A program made the translations under genes and the position numbers. Under the pieces are notes generated by a model, which made no database searches, was not told the origin of the DNA, and saw only the letters and a list, made by a program, of their open reading frames with translations. Below are positions 32,011 to 40,852 of a stretch of 56,310 bases of DNA, piece after piece. Source of the stretch: an uncultured Acidobacteriota bacterium (GTDB taxonomy: Bacteria; Acidobacteriota; Vicinamibacteria; Vicinamibacterales; CAVVIG01). Position 1 is the first letter of the stretch, and every line of letters starts with the position of its first letter. The DNA lies in NCBI GenBank assembly GCA_902825985.1, contig CADEDC010000036.1, positions 1 through 56,310 of the forward strand. Reading direction: 5' to 3'.

Positions 32011-33954
32011 GCCGCAGCCGCTCGTGCTGAACGTCAACGACGACGAGGCAAACCGCTACATGGTGACCCGGATCCTCGAATGCGCCGGATTCGCGGTCGT
32101 CGAGGCCAGCGACGGTCGTGACGCGCTGGCGCACGCCCGCCGGCAGCCGAGCCTGATCGTGCTCGACATCAAGCTGCCCGACATCAGCGGACTCGAGGTC
32201 TGCCGCCGCCTCAAAGCGGATCCGTCGACGCGGAACATCCCGGTGCTCCAGACATCGGCGACGTTCGTGTCGTCCGAGCGCAAGGTCGAAGGGCTGGACA
32301 GCGGCGCCGACGGCTACCTGGCGCAGCCGATCGAACCGCCGGAACTCGTGGCCACCGTCCGGTCGTTGCTGCGCACGCAGCGCGCCGAGCGCGAGCTGCA
32401 GGACGCCAGCCAGGACTGGCAGCGCACGTTCGACGCGATCGCCGACGCGGTGGCCATCGTCGATCGGGATGGCGCCGTGGTCCGCTGCAACCTGGCCATG
32501 ACGCGGCTCGCCGTCCGTCCGAACAGATCGTCGGACAGTCGGTGTCGTCGATCCGCCTGGGCGACGCCGTCGACGCGGCGCCGCTCGTCGCCCGCGTCGC
32601 CGAGTTCGGGCAGCGCACGACGTCGGATCTGGCCGTGGACGACCGCTGCTACCGCTTCGTCGCCGACCCGATCGTCGCCGACGACCACAGTGTCGAGCGC
32701 GTCGTCCTCCTGATCGCCGACCTGACGGACTATCGCAAGCTGGAGGCCGACCACCGCCGCCGGGCCGAGCAGCTGGCCGAACTCGACCGCCGCAAGGACG
32801 AATTCCTCGGCATGCTCGCCCACGAACTGCGGAATCCGCTGAACGCGATTGCGGCGGCGAACAGCCTGATGGATCGGGTCGGCGCGCAGGATGCGCGCAA
32901 CGTCCGCCTGCGCAACACCGTGCGGCGGCAGACCCGGCACCTGGCCCGTCTGGTCGACGACCTCCTGGAGGTATCGCGCGTGACGCGCGGCAAGATGCGG
33001 CTGCAGAAACAGCCCGACGACCTCGTCGCCGTGCTGCGCGCCGCCGTCGACAACACCCGGCCGATCGTCGACGGCCGCGCCCAGCGCCTGCAGCTGGACC
33101 TGCCGGCGGCGCCGCTGATGCTCGAGGCCGATTCGCTGCGGCTCGAGCAGGTGTTCGTCAACCTGCTGCAGAACGCCAGCAAGTACTCCGAGCCTGGCGC
33201 GCTCATCACGGTCCGCTGCACGGCGCGCGCCGACGACAACGGAGCCACCGGCGTCGTGGCGATCCGCGACGAGGGGGTCGGCATCCCGCGCGACAAGCTC
33301 ACGTCCATCTTCGACCTCTTCGTCCAGGTCGACCAGTCGCTGGCGCGGTCGCTCGGCGGGCTCGGCCTGGGTCTGACGATCGCCCGCAGCCTGGTGCATC
33401 TGCACGGCGGCCGGATCACGGCGGCGAGCGACGGGCCCGGGCGCGGTTCCGAGTTCGTCGTCGAACTGCCGCTGTCCGCCGTGTCGGTGCTGGCTGCCGA
33501 CGCGCCGGGTGACGCGCCGCAACGGCCCGTGCCGAGCGGCCGCCGGCTCGCGATTCTGGTGATCGAGGACAACGACGATGCGCGCGAGATGCTGCAGGCG
33601 TGGCTGCGCGACCTCGGGCACCGGGTGATGACCGCCGCCGACGGGGTCGAGGGGCTGGATACGGCGCGGGCGACATCGCCCGACGTCATCCTGATCGACA
33701 TCGGCCTGCCGGGTCTCGACGGATATCAGGTGGCCGAGAACCTGCGAGCCGCCGCCGGCGACCATCGGCCGCTGCTGATCGCGGTGACCGGCTACGGCCG
33801 TCCCGAAGACACGGCGCGGGCGCGGGAGGCCGGCTTCGACGCCCATCTGGTGAAGCCGATCGAGCCTGAACAGCTGGCGAGGCTCATCCACAGCCGGACC
33901 GCGCGGGAGAATCGGCCGGCGTCCGGATCGCCCAAAAACCGGCTAAACCATTAG
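32003..33954 (+). CDS. Receiver-PAS-histidine kinase-receiver protein, split by a frameshift near 32515
   Basis: The first frame (GTG at 32003) gives a receiver with Asp55 in IVLDIKLPD, then a PAS start (FDAIADAVAIVDRDGAVV), and runs into nonsense after LAVRPN. A second frame continues the PAS text as RPSEQIVGQSVSSIRLGD, then HisKA (GMLAHELRNPLNAIAA), HATPase (NLLQNASKYS, GLGLGLTIARSL) and a C-terminal receiver (VILIDIGLPG). The change is one base short and falls at CCGTCCGTCC (32509-32518), a short tandem prone to slippage. It may be a sequencing or assembly error or a recent mutation. Read whole, it would be about 650 residues, coupled to the preceding kinase. Confidence 0.85.
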
Positions 33955-34006
33955 TTTTGCATGGCTTCCGCCGCTGATTTCAAGTAAGCTCTTCTGGCGT
34001 CAGTCG

Positions 34007-34333
34007 ATGAGCGATAATCGCCGGCAGCATGTGCGGGTCACTGGTCCCTTCGATGGGAAGCGGATCGGTTTGATCGAGACGCCGGTCCAGATCTACGACT
34101 TGAGTGAAGGCGGCTGCTTCGTCAACTCCATGCAGGAACAGCAGGAGGGACGGGAAGTCGAACTCGAGATCAACCTCCCGAACGAGGGAATGATCAAGGT
34201 GAGCGGGCTGACGCTCTACTCGCGGGCCGGCTTCGGCTTCGCGACCCGTTTCACCCAGATGCAGCCTGAGGCGCGGGAGAAGCTGGGGCGCGAGCTTGAC
34301 CGGCTTCGAAAACGGGCCAGCGAACCTCGCTAG
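34007..34333 (+). CDS. PilZ-domain protein
   Basis: The 108-residue protein is a single PilZ-like barrel: DNRRQHVRVTGPFDGKR at the N-terminus where RxxxR is expected, then YDLSEGGCFVNS for D/NxSxxG, and AGFGFATRFTQMQPEAREKL. PilZ domains bind cyclic di-GMP through RxxxR and D/NxSxxG; here both are present, the first as RRQHVR. It may act as a small receptor. It lies 52 bases after the split kinase and 13 bases before a cold-shock-domain gene. Confidence 0.8.
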   Translation: MSDNRRQHVRVTGPFDGKRIGLIETPVQIYDLSEGGCFVNSMQEQQEGREVELEINLPNEGMIKVSGLTLYSRAGFGFATRFTQMQPEAREKLGRELDRLRKRASEPR

Positions 34334-34346
34334 AGGGTGATGACCG

Positions 34347-34613
34347 ATGCCACGTCCGCCACGAGCGGCCTCGAACAAGCCGCTGTATACCGGTACTACC
34401 ACTCAGGGTCGGATCAAGACGATCGTCCGCGGTCAGGGCACAGGCATCATCAGCGCGCCTGACGGCGACGTGTTCTTCCACAAGAGCGATGTCCAGGGCA
34501 GCTTCCTCGACCTCGCGGTGGGCGACAAGGTCGTGTTCGAGCTGCTGCCCGATTCCATCAGCGGCCCGCGGGCGCAGAAGGTCCGCGTCGCCCCGGCGAA
34601 GAAATCCAGGTAA
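34347..34613 (+). CDS. Cold-shock-domain-like nucleic-acid-binding protein
   Basis: The 88-residue basic protein has a cold-shock-like barrel: QGRIKTIVRGQGTGIISAP, then DVFFHKSDVQG and LAVGDKVVFELLPDSISGP. FFHKSD is the RNP2-like motif, and the aromatic RNP1 (KGFGFI) is weakened to GQGTGIIS. A basic lead and tail (KPLYTG, APAKKSR) flank it. It probably binds RNA or single-stranded DNA as a chaperone. It follows the PilZ gene closely. Confidence 0.85.
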   Translation: MPRPPRAASNKPLYTGTTTQGRIKTIVRGQGTGIISAPDGDVFFHKSDVQGSFLDLAVGDKVVFELLPDSISGPRAQKVRVAPAKKSR

Positions 34614-34638
34614 ACGGCCGCCCGCGGCCGCCCGTTGA

Positions 34639-36018
34639 TCAACGCAGCGGCTGGAACCCGATCACACGTGGCACCCGGTCCGCCGCGTCGTCGACGATGG
34701 CCTGTGCCACGACGTTCGAGAACTTCGGACGGATCTGCGACTTCGCATACGGATTGAGCTGCACCATCAACAGCGCCACCAGGTCCTCGCGCGGGTCGAT
34801 GTAGAACAGCGTGCCGTCGGCGCCGCCCCACGACCAGGTACCGGGCGACATCGCATCCTGCGCCTTCGCCGGGTCGAGCAGCACGCCGGCCCCGAGTCCG
34901 AAGCCCCACCCATCGCCACGGACGTAGACCGGTTTGTCGGTGCCGACCTGGTTGGTGAACATCTGGCTCACCGTCATCCGTCCGAGCAGCCGCGTGCCGT
35001 CCAGTTCACCGCCGTTCAGCAGCATCTGCGCGTAGCGGAAGTAGTCGATGGCCGTGCCGCTCATGCCGGCGACGCCCGGGAAGTAGGTCGTCGGCTCGCG
35101 ATACTCCGGCTTGCGCAGCAGTGTGATTCTGCCCTGCTCGTCGGGCCGATACACCGCCGCCACCCGCCCGACCTTGTCGCGTGGAATGTTGTACTGGGTG
35201 TCGACCATGCCGAGCGGCTGGAAGATGCGCTGGCGGGTGAACTCGTCGATGGTCATGCCGGTCATCTTCTCGACGAGCACGGCGACGTAGTCGGTGGACG
35301 CGCCGTACTGCCACTGCGTCCCCGGCTGGAAATTCAGCGGGATCGGCGCCGCGCGGTCGATCGCGTCCTGCAGGGTCATCGGCCGCGGCGCTGCCGCCGC
35401 GGCGCGCTGCCGCTGCTGCTGCGCCGCCGCCTCGCGCTGTGCCGGCGTCGCGAGGGCATTCTCCACCGCCGGTCCATCGTTGCCGGTCAGCGACAGGCCC
35501 GAGGTGTGCGTGAGGACGTGGCGGATGGTGACCGGCCTGGCGGCGACGAGCTGACCGTTGTCCGGCACCCGCTTGTCGGCGTAGTGCGGCAGCCATTTCG
35601 CGATCGGGTCGTCGAGCAGGAAGTGCCCCTCTTCCCACAGCATCATCAGCGCCGTCGAGACGATCGGCTTGGTCATCGACATCAGCGAGAAGATGGTGTC
35701 GGTCTGCATCGGCGCCTGCTCTTCTCTCGAGCGGTGGCCCTGCGCCTCGAAGTGGACGATCTTCCCGTGCCGGGCGACGAGCGTCACGGCACCGGCGATT
35801 TCGCCGCGATCCAGGTAACCCTGGATGAATGCGCGGATGCGGGTGAGCCGCTGGCTCGACATCCCGACGCTCTCCGGCTTGACCATCGACACGATCCCGT
35901 TCATCCCCTTCGCACGCCTCGCCGGGTCGGTGCCCTCGGCGGGCCGCTGCGCGCCCGGGCGCGCGACGAGCACGAGCGCGGCCAGGAGGGAGCAGATCAC
36001 CGTTCGTGTAGCAGACAT
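34639..36018 (-). CDS. Exported serine hydrolase, class C beta-lactamase/esterase family
   Basis: From ATG at 36018 the 459-residue product has a signal peptide (MSATRTVICSLLAALVLVA, cut near PGAQ). The serine beta-lactamase fold follows with the nucleophile motif SMTK in IFSLMSMTKPIVSTALMM and the tyrosine motif YGASTDY. The third motif is WGGADGT rather than HTG. These features fit EstB-like esterases or D-aminopeptidases more than true beta-lactamases. A Gln/Ala/Arg-rich insertion occurs at about 210-225. The longer frame to 36228 is not signal-like. Confidence 0.88.
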   Translation of the reverse strand: MSATRTVICSLLAALVLVARPGAQRPAEGTDPARRAKGMNGIVSMVKPESVGMSSQRLTRIRAFIQGYLDRGEIAGAVTLVARHGKIVHFEAQGHRSREEQAPMQTDTIFSLMSMTKPIVSTALMMLWEEGHFLLDDPIAKWLPHYADKRVPDNGQLVAARPVTIRHVLTHTSGLSLTGNDGPAVENALATPAQREAAAQQQRQRAAAAAPRPMTLQDAIDRAAPIPLNFQPGTQWQYGASTDYVAVLVEKMTGMTIDEFTRQRIFQPLGMVDTQYNIPRDKVGRVAAVYRPDEQGRITLLRKPEYREPTTYFPGVAGMSGTAIDYFRYAQMLLNGGELDGTRLLGRMTVSQMFTNQVGTDKPVYVRGDGWGFGLGAGVLLDPAKAQDAMSPGTWSWGGADGTLFYIDPREDLVALLMVQLNPYAKSQIRPKFSNVVAQAIVDDAADRVPRVIGFQPLR

Positions 36019-36072
36019 GGCGTCCTCCGACCGCGAAGCATACAGGACGCAGGGACGGTCTGGACAGCGAGA

Positions 36073-36101
36073 TTGACACCACCCGGAGCGGCGCGTAGGC
36101 T
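36073..36101 (+). promoter_or_regulatory. Sigma-70-type promoter, TTGACA-17-TAGGCT
   Basis: TTGACA (36073-36078) and TAGGCT (36096-36101) are 17 bases apart. RNA would start at about 36108, between the two candidate ATGs (36104 and 36110), so translation from 36110 would be practically leaderless. Confidence 0.6.
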
Positions 36102-36103
36102 GG

Positions 36104-36487
36104 ATGCGTATGTTCCGCGCGCTCCGGCGCAGCCGGCACAACGTCTGGGTGGCGGTTCTCGCGCTGCTGACGATGCTGCCGGCGTCGTTCCAGCCCGGGC
36201 ACGATCTCACCGACGACCCGCTGTGCAATCCGGCAGTCGTGGTTCACGATCACGCCGCCCACGCCGTCACGGCGAACACGGCGGCGCCGCCTGCCGCCGA
36301 ACACTGCGTGCTCTGCCACTGGTTGCAGACGCTGCGTGGCGGCGTCCAGACGGATGGCGTGCTGGCGCCATCCAGCACCTCCGCCGCATTGCCTGCCCTG
36401 CCACCCGTCATCACCGTCGTCCGCATGCTCGACGGTCGATCGGGCCGCGCCCCGCCGCTGTCGTCACGCGTCCACGCTGTCGTGTGA
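36104..36487 (+). CDS. Small exported or membrane protein with HCxxCHW motif, function unknown
   Basis: The 127-residue product has an N-terminal hydrophobic helix (VWVAVLALLTMLPASF), His-rich text (HDHAAHAV) and the motif EHCVLCHWLQTLRG, then a Pro/Ser-rich tail. The layout resembles DUF2946-like periplasmic proteins that accompany metal-related TonB receptors, so a metal role is possible but unproven. The promoter position favours ATG at 36110 over 36104. The TonB-dependent receptor starts 63 bases downstream on the same strand, so the two are probably one operon. Confidence 0.65.
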   Translation: MRMFRALRRSRHNVWVAVLALLTMLPASFQPGHDLTDDPLCNPAVVVHDHAAHAVTANTAAPPAAEHCVLCHWLQTLRGGVQTDGVLAPSSTSAALPALPPVITVVRMLDGRSGRAPPLSSRVHAVV

Positions 36488-36550
36488 GCGGTGTCGCTGC
36501 CTCGGGTGGCGGCGCCCGGCGTTCCGTCGGGTTTGCGGGGAGTTTCAGTC

Positions 36551-38923
36551 ATGAGCAGGTGGGGCAATCGCTGCGCCGGTCGGACGGCCGCATGGGCGCT
36601 GTGTCTGGCGGTGGGGATGCTGGGGGCCAGCCCGGCCCTGGCGCAGAACGTCGGGACGGTCACGGGCATCGTGCGCGATGCGCAGGGGCTGCCGGTCCCG
36701 GGCGCCACCGTGGTCATCGAGAACCGCATCTCGCGGGTGATGCAGAGCACCGATAGCGGGGTGGACGGCAGCTATACGCTCGCGAACATCGCGTTCGGCA
36801 CCTACGTGATGAGCGTCACTCTCTCGGGTTTCGCTCCGGCGCGCGACGTCGTCGAGGTTCGGTCGAGCGTGCCGATTGCACGCAACGTCGAGCTGCGGAT
36901 CGGCTCGCTCGAGGAGACGGTGACCGTGTCGGGTGACGCGCTGCTCGAGATCTCGGCCGTCGGGTCGCACGTCGACATCGGCTCCGCTCTCATCGATCGG
37001 ATGCCGAGCGCGACGCCGAGCAAGCAGCTGTCGGCGATGCTGCTGTCGGCGCCCGGCTTCATTCCGAGTCAGAACGGCCGCGTCCACGTGCGCGGCTCGC
37101 ACGGCCAAATCCAGTACGTCGTCGACGGCGTGCCGATGACCGACGAGTACAGCGAGGCCTACGCCAACCCGCTCGACCCGCGCTACGTGAAATCGGCCGA
37201 AGTCATGACCGGCGGCATCCCGGCCGAGTACGGCGGCAAGCTCGCGGCGGTGGTCGACATCACGTCGAAGTCGGGTCTGGACGACCCGGCGAAGGCGACC
37301 GGGGCCGCGTCGTTCAACCTCGGACGGTTCGGCGCCGTGGATGGCAACGTGACGGTCGGCGGTCGGCTCACACCGCGCGTCGGCTACTTCCTCACCGGCA
37401 GTGCCAATCGGACCGAGCGCTATCTCGATCCGCCGACGATCGACAACTTCCACAACACCGGCCGGGCGCAACGCTTCACCGGCAAGGTCGAGTTCCGGCC
37501 CTCTGACGTCGACTTCATCCGCGCCGTCGCGTCGGCCAACGGCAGCCGGTTCGACGTCGCCAACCGGCTGGCAGGCGAACGGCGCGGCGTCGACACGGCG
37601 CAGGAGCTTGGCGACAACGCGCAGACGGTCACCTGGCTGCGACAGCTCGACGACCGTGTGACGCTGGACACCGTGGTGTTCCGGCGCGCGGCGCGCGCCC
37701 GGCTCGACGCCGGCAGCGGCTGGCCGCTGGCGGCGACGCAGGATCGCCGCATCGATCATCAGGGCTTCAACAGCGCGCTCAGCTACAGCGCGAGCCAACA
37801 TCGCGTCAAGGCCGGCATCCAGTACGATCGCAGTCCGCTGGACGAGCAGTTCCGGATGATCGGCGTCGACACGGCGGACGCACCCGAGGCGCAGCCGTTC
37901 GATCCGGCGTTCGGCGGGTCGCCGTTCCGGTTCAGCGGCCGCCGGGTGGGGCAGACGCTCGGCCTGTTCCTGCAGGACGCCTGGACGCCGCTGCCGGACC
38001 TCCACGTCACGCTCGGCGTGCGGTTCGATCGCTACCAGTTGATCGTCACCGAGACGGCGGTGAGCCCGCGCGTCGGCGTCGCCTATCACCTGCACGACTC
38101 GGGCACGGTCCTGCGCGGTTCCTACAACCGCATCTTCATGCCGCCGTACGCCGAGAACCTGCTGCTCTCCAGCTCACTGGAAGCACGCGACCTGTCACCG
38201 AACCAGGCCGAGCGTGGCATCGACGTGCGACCGGAGCGGCAGCATGCCTTCGAGGTCGGCTTCCAGCAGGCGGTCGGCAGCCACCTGAAGGTCGATGTCG
38301 CCTACTACCGCAAGAACATCCGCAACCTCGCCGACGTCGAGCAGTTCCTCGACACGACCGTCACCTTCCCGGTGTCGGTCGCGCAAGGCCTGGCGCAGGG
38401 CGTGGAGACGCGGGTCGACGTCCCGCTGTTCCACCACGTCAGCGGCTACGCCAGCCTGTCGCGGGCCACCATCCTGCTGACGGCGCCGCTGACCGGCGGA
38501 CTGTTCCTCGAGGAGCCGCCGCCGGCCGGCGAGGAGTTCTACGCCGATCACGATCAGCGCTGGCAGACGCAGTTCGGCATCAACTATGCGCATCCGAGCC
38601 GCCGCCTCTATGCCGGGCTGAGCGGCCGCTACGACACCGGTATCCCGTTCGAACTGCCGGAGGATTTCGACCCCGACGGCTTCGACGATCCGCTGGCGCT
38701 GACGCTGGTCGATCTGGAGCAGGGGCGCGCCCGGCCGCGCGCCGTCGCCGACGTCATGGTCGGCAGCCAGTTGTATCGGAATGGCCGGACGAACCTCGAA
38801 GTCCAGGCCGGCGTGATGAACCTCTTCAACACGACCTACCTGCTGAACTTCCTGTCGATCTTCAACGGCACGCACTACGGCGCGCCGCGGCAGTGGTCGG
38901 CGCGGGTGAAGGTCGGCTTCTAG
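36551..38923 (+). CDS. TonB-dependent receptor with N-terminal carboxypeptidase-regulatory-like domain
   Basis: The 790-residue outer-membrane protein has a signal peptide (WALCLAVGMLGASPALAQ). A carboxypeptidase-regulatory-like domain follows at about 32-115 (GIVRDAQGLPVPGATVVIEN), then the plug (RVHVRGSHGQIQYVVDGVPM, EVMTGGIPAEYGGKLAAVVD) and a 22-strand barrel ending in SARVKVGF with the terminal aromatic. It imports an unknown ligand using TonB energy; by context with the HCxxCHW protein, a metal or metal chelate is possible. No TonB/ExbBD genes are near. ATG at 36551 starts a proper signal peptide. Confidence 0.93.
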   Translation: MSRWGNRCAGRTAAWALCLAVGMLGASPALAQNVGTVTGIVRDAQGLPVPGATVVIENRISRVMQSTDSGVDGSYTLANIAFGTYVMSVTLSGFAPARDVVEVRSSVPIARNVELRIGSLEETVTVSGDALLEISAVGSHVDIGSALIDRMPSATPSKQLSAMLLSAPGFIPSQNGRVHVRGSHGQIQYVVDGVPMTDEYSEAYANPLDPRYVKSAEVMTGGIPAEYGGKLAAVVDITSKSGLDDPAKATGAASFNLGRFGAVDGNVTVGGRLTPRVGYFLTGSANRTERYLDPPTIDNFHNTGRAQRFTGKVEFRPSDVDFIRAVASANGSRFDVANRLAGERRGVDTAQELGDNAQTVTWLRQLDDRVTLDTVVFRRAARARLDAGSGWPLAATQDRRIDHQGFNSALSYSASQHRVKAGIQYDRSPLDEQFRMIGVDTADAPEAQPFDPAFGGSPFRFSGRRVGQTLGLFLQDAWTPLPDLHVTLGVRFDRYQLIVTETAVSPRVGVAYHLHDSGTVLRGSYNRIFMPPYAENLLLSSSLEARDLSPNQAERGIDVRPERQHAFEVGFQQAVGSHLKVDVAYYRKNIRNLADVEQFLDTTVTFPVSVAQGLAQGVETRVDVPLFHHVSGYASLSRATILLTAPLTGGLFLEEPPPAGEEFYADHDQRWQTQFGINYAHPSRRLYAGLSGRYDTGIPFELPEDFDPDGFDDPLALTLVDLEQGRARPRAVADVMVGSQLYRNGRTNLEVQAGVMNLFNTTYLLNFLSIFNGTHYGAPRQWSARVKVGF

Positions 38924-38988
38924 CGCGCGTCGAGCGGCACACGTCGGCGCCCGGGGCCGGCGCGGTCAGGTGTGGTCAGGTGCGGATC

Positions 38989-39768
38989 TCACCGCGTCAC
39001 CCACGGCGCGCCGTAGCCGTCGCCCCGGAGACGCGTCGCCGTCAACTCCGCGAGGGCGCGCGTGGCGAGCGGGCCGACCCTGACGCGATACATCTCGACG
39101 CCGTTGACGGTCCTGGTGGTGATGTGGGCGGGATAGCCGGCGGCGGCGAGCTGTTCGAGTGCGGTGCGGGCCTGCAGCAAATCGGGCAGGGCGGCAATCT
39201 GGACGGAGTAGCCTGTCGGATCCGCCGCGACGGCGGCCTCGGGCGTCGCCGCCGGCGCGGTCGAGGGGACGGTGATGCCGGCCGGTGGCGCGGCTGGCGC
39301 GGCTGGTGCCGGCGGCGTGGCGGCGACGGCTGTCGCGGCCGCGACGTTCGCCGTCGCGGACGTCGGGCCGACGGCCGGCGGCCTGGCGGTCCGGGCGACC
39401 GCTGCCACGAACGGTGCCGCATCCGTCTGGCGCGTCATCATCAGGCCACCGACGGCCGCCGTGGCCACTCCCACAGCGCACGCCACCAGCGTCAGCCGCC
39501 GCTTGCGCTGTCGCGCCCGTTGCCGCCCGCTACGCAGCTGTTGCGGGGTCAGCCCGCCGTAGCGGGCCTTCCACCGGTAGTAGGTGCTGACCGGGATGCC
39601 GGTCGCCTCGCACAGGTCGGCGAGCTTCATGCCGCCTTCGCCGGCGCGGACGACGGTCAGGATCTCTTCATCCGTGAAGCGGTCGTCGTCGACCGCCGGT
39701 CGCGTGGCGGCCGCGGACGCCAGTCCGGACACCCACGCGAATCCCGATTGGCGAAGCAGCCTGCGCAT
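38989..39768 (-). CDS. Transposase-type HTH, membrane helix and SPOR domain fusion protein
   Basis: From ATG at 39768 the 259-residue protein holds three parts. Residues 28-70 read FTDEEILTVVRAGEGGMKLA then GIPVSTYYRWKARYGG, the helix-turn-helix of IS3-type transposase OrfA proteins. A basic stretch and one membrane helix (LTLVACAVGVATAAVGGLMM) follow. After an Ala/Pro-rich periplasmic linker, residues 185-258 are a SPOR domain (GYSVQIAALPDLLQARTALE, VEMYRVRVGPLATRALAE). SPOR domains bind denuded glycan strands at division sites. The frame is also open to 39831, overlapping the actin-like gene. It is the last gene of the amidase-actin operon. Confidence 0.8.
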   Translation of the reverse strand: MRRLLRQSGFAWVSGLASAAATRPAVDDDRFTDEEILTVVRAGEGGMKLADLCEATGIPVSTYYRWKARYGGLTPQQLRSGRQRARQRKRRLTLVACAVGVATAAVGGLMMTRQTDAAPFVAAVARTARPPAVGPTSATANVAAATAVAATPPAPAAPAAPPAGITVPSTAPAATPEAAVAADPTGYSVQIAALPDLLQARTALEQLAAAGYPAHITTRTVNGVEMYRVRVGPLATRALAELTATRLRGDGYGAPWVTR

Positions 39769-39793
39769 GCGGAGACTCGGGAAGACGCGCGCC

Positions 39794-40852
39794 TCAGTTG
39801 ACCAGGCGATCCCAGTCGCTGTCCTGCGCATCCTTGGCGAGCGCCAGGCCGCCGTCGGAGCCGCAGAAGACCGGCGCCTCGATGACCCGGATCTTGCCGC
39901 CGCCGACCTTCTCGAGCGCCCGCTCGAGCGTCGGACCGAGGTTGCGGATGAGACCGCCGCCGCCGGCCAGGATGATGTTCTTGCGGACGCGCTCCTGGAA
40001 CTCCGGCTCGACGTGCGGCAGCAGGTCGAGCATCGTCTCGACGATCGGCGCGACGATCGATTCGCAGGCGGCGCGCATCTCGTCGGTGATGTCGATCTGC
40101 GTCGGCACCCCGCTCATCGGCACCGTCACGACCACCCGGTCGGTCGGCTCACCGACGAAGCTGTGCTTCTCCTTCCACTCGCGCACCATGAAGATGGTGA
40201 AGCCGGCATCCGGGTATTTCGCCTGGATCAGCTTCTGGAGGTAGGTGTCGATGGAGTCGCCGGCGATGGTCAGCGAGCGCTGGTCGTCTTCGGTCGGGTA
40301 GCGCCCCTTCATGACGACGAAGTCGGTGGTGCCGGCGCCGATGTCGATGATCATCGTGTGCAGCAGCGCATTCAGTCCGTAGGCGACGGCGAACGGTTCC
40401 GAGACGATCATCAGGCTGTCGACGACGCCCTTGAGCGCCGTGCGCAGGTACTGCTTGTTGGTGCGCAGCGCCGCGGCCGGCACGCCGACGACGGCGCGGA
40501 CCGGTTGGGCCTTGTTGCCCTTGGCGCCGACGAGTGACAGCAGGTGACGGAGCAGTTCGCGGGCCGCCTCGACGTCGCGGTCCGAGCCTTCCTTCAGCAG
40601 GCCGCGCTCCAGCGGGCGATGGAGCTCGAGCATCGTCCGGTTGTCGAGGGCATCGCGGCCGACGAGCAGGTCCTTCTGCAGCACCTTGCGCGCCACCAGG
40701 TCGGCGGGCCAGCCGACGAAGCTGTCGACGACGAACTGTTCCCCGTTCGAGGACGAGATCGCGCTCCGGGAGGTCCCCAGATCGATCCCGACGCTCAGCA
40801 TGCCACTCTGTTTTTCAGCTGCCACTGGCTTGTGTCCTTTCTGCTCCGGCAA
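39794..40852 (-). CDS. MamK-like bacterial actin
   Basis: The 352-residue protein has the actin ATPase motifs: GIDLGTSRSAISSSNG (phosphate 1), IIDIGAGTTDFVVMKG (phosphate 2) and LAGGGGLIRNLG (adenosine). Text such as DRDVEAARELLRHLL, VVGVPAAALRTNKQYL and IVSEPFAVAYGLNALLHT follows the MamK branch of actins more closely than MreB or DnaK. MamK filaments position magnetosomes, but MamK-like proteins also occur in non-magnetic bacteria. The start is ATG at 40852, 37 bases inside the amidase gene, so it is coupled to a cell-wall hydrolase. No other magnetosome gene is in the window. Confidence 0.85.
   Translation of the reverse strand: MPEQKGHKPVAAEKQSGMLSVGIDLGTSRSAISSSNGEQFVVDSFVGWPADLVARKVLQKDLLVGRDALDNRTMLELHRPLERGLLKEGSDRDVEAARELLRHLLSLVGAKGNKAQPVRAVVGVPAAALRTNKQYLRTALKGVVDSLMIVSEPFAVAYGLNALLHTMIIDIGAGTTDFVVMKGRYPTEDDQRSLTIAGDSIDTYLQKLIQAKYPDAGFTIFMVREWKEKHSFVGEPTDRVVVTVPMSGVPTQIDITDEMRAACESIVAPIVETMLDLLPHVEPEFQERVRKNIILAGGGGLIRNLGPTLERALEKVGGGKIRVIEAPVFCGSDGGLALAKDAQDSDWDRLVN

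Noticed and set aside
36545..38095. 516-codon minus-strand frame opposite the TonB-dependent receptor
   Set aside because: It is a codon shadow; the receptor on the plus strand has a signal peptide, plug and barrel.
39794..40852. Part of a magnetosome gene cluster
   Set aside because: No mamA, mamB, mamE, mamQ or other magnetosome gene is nearby; the neighbours are cell-wall genes.
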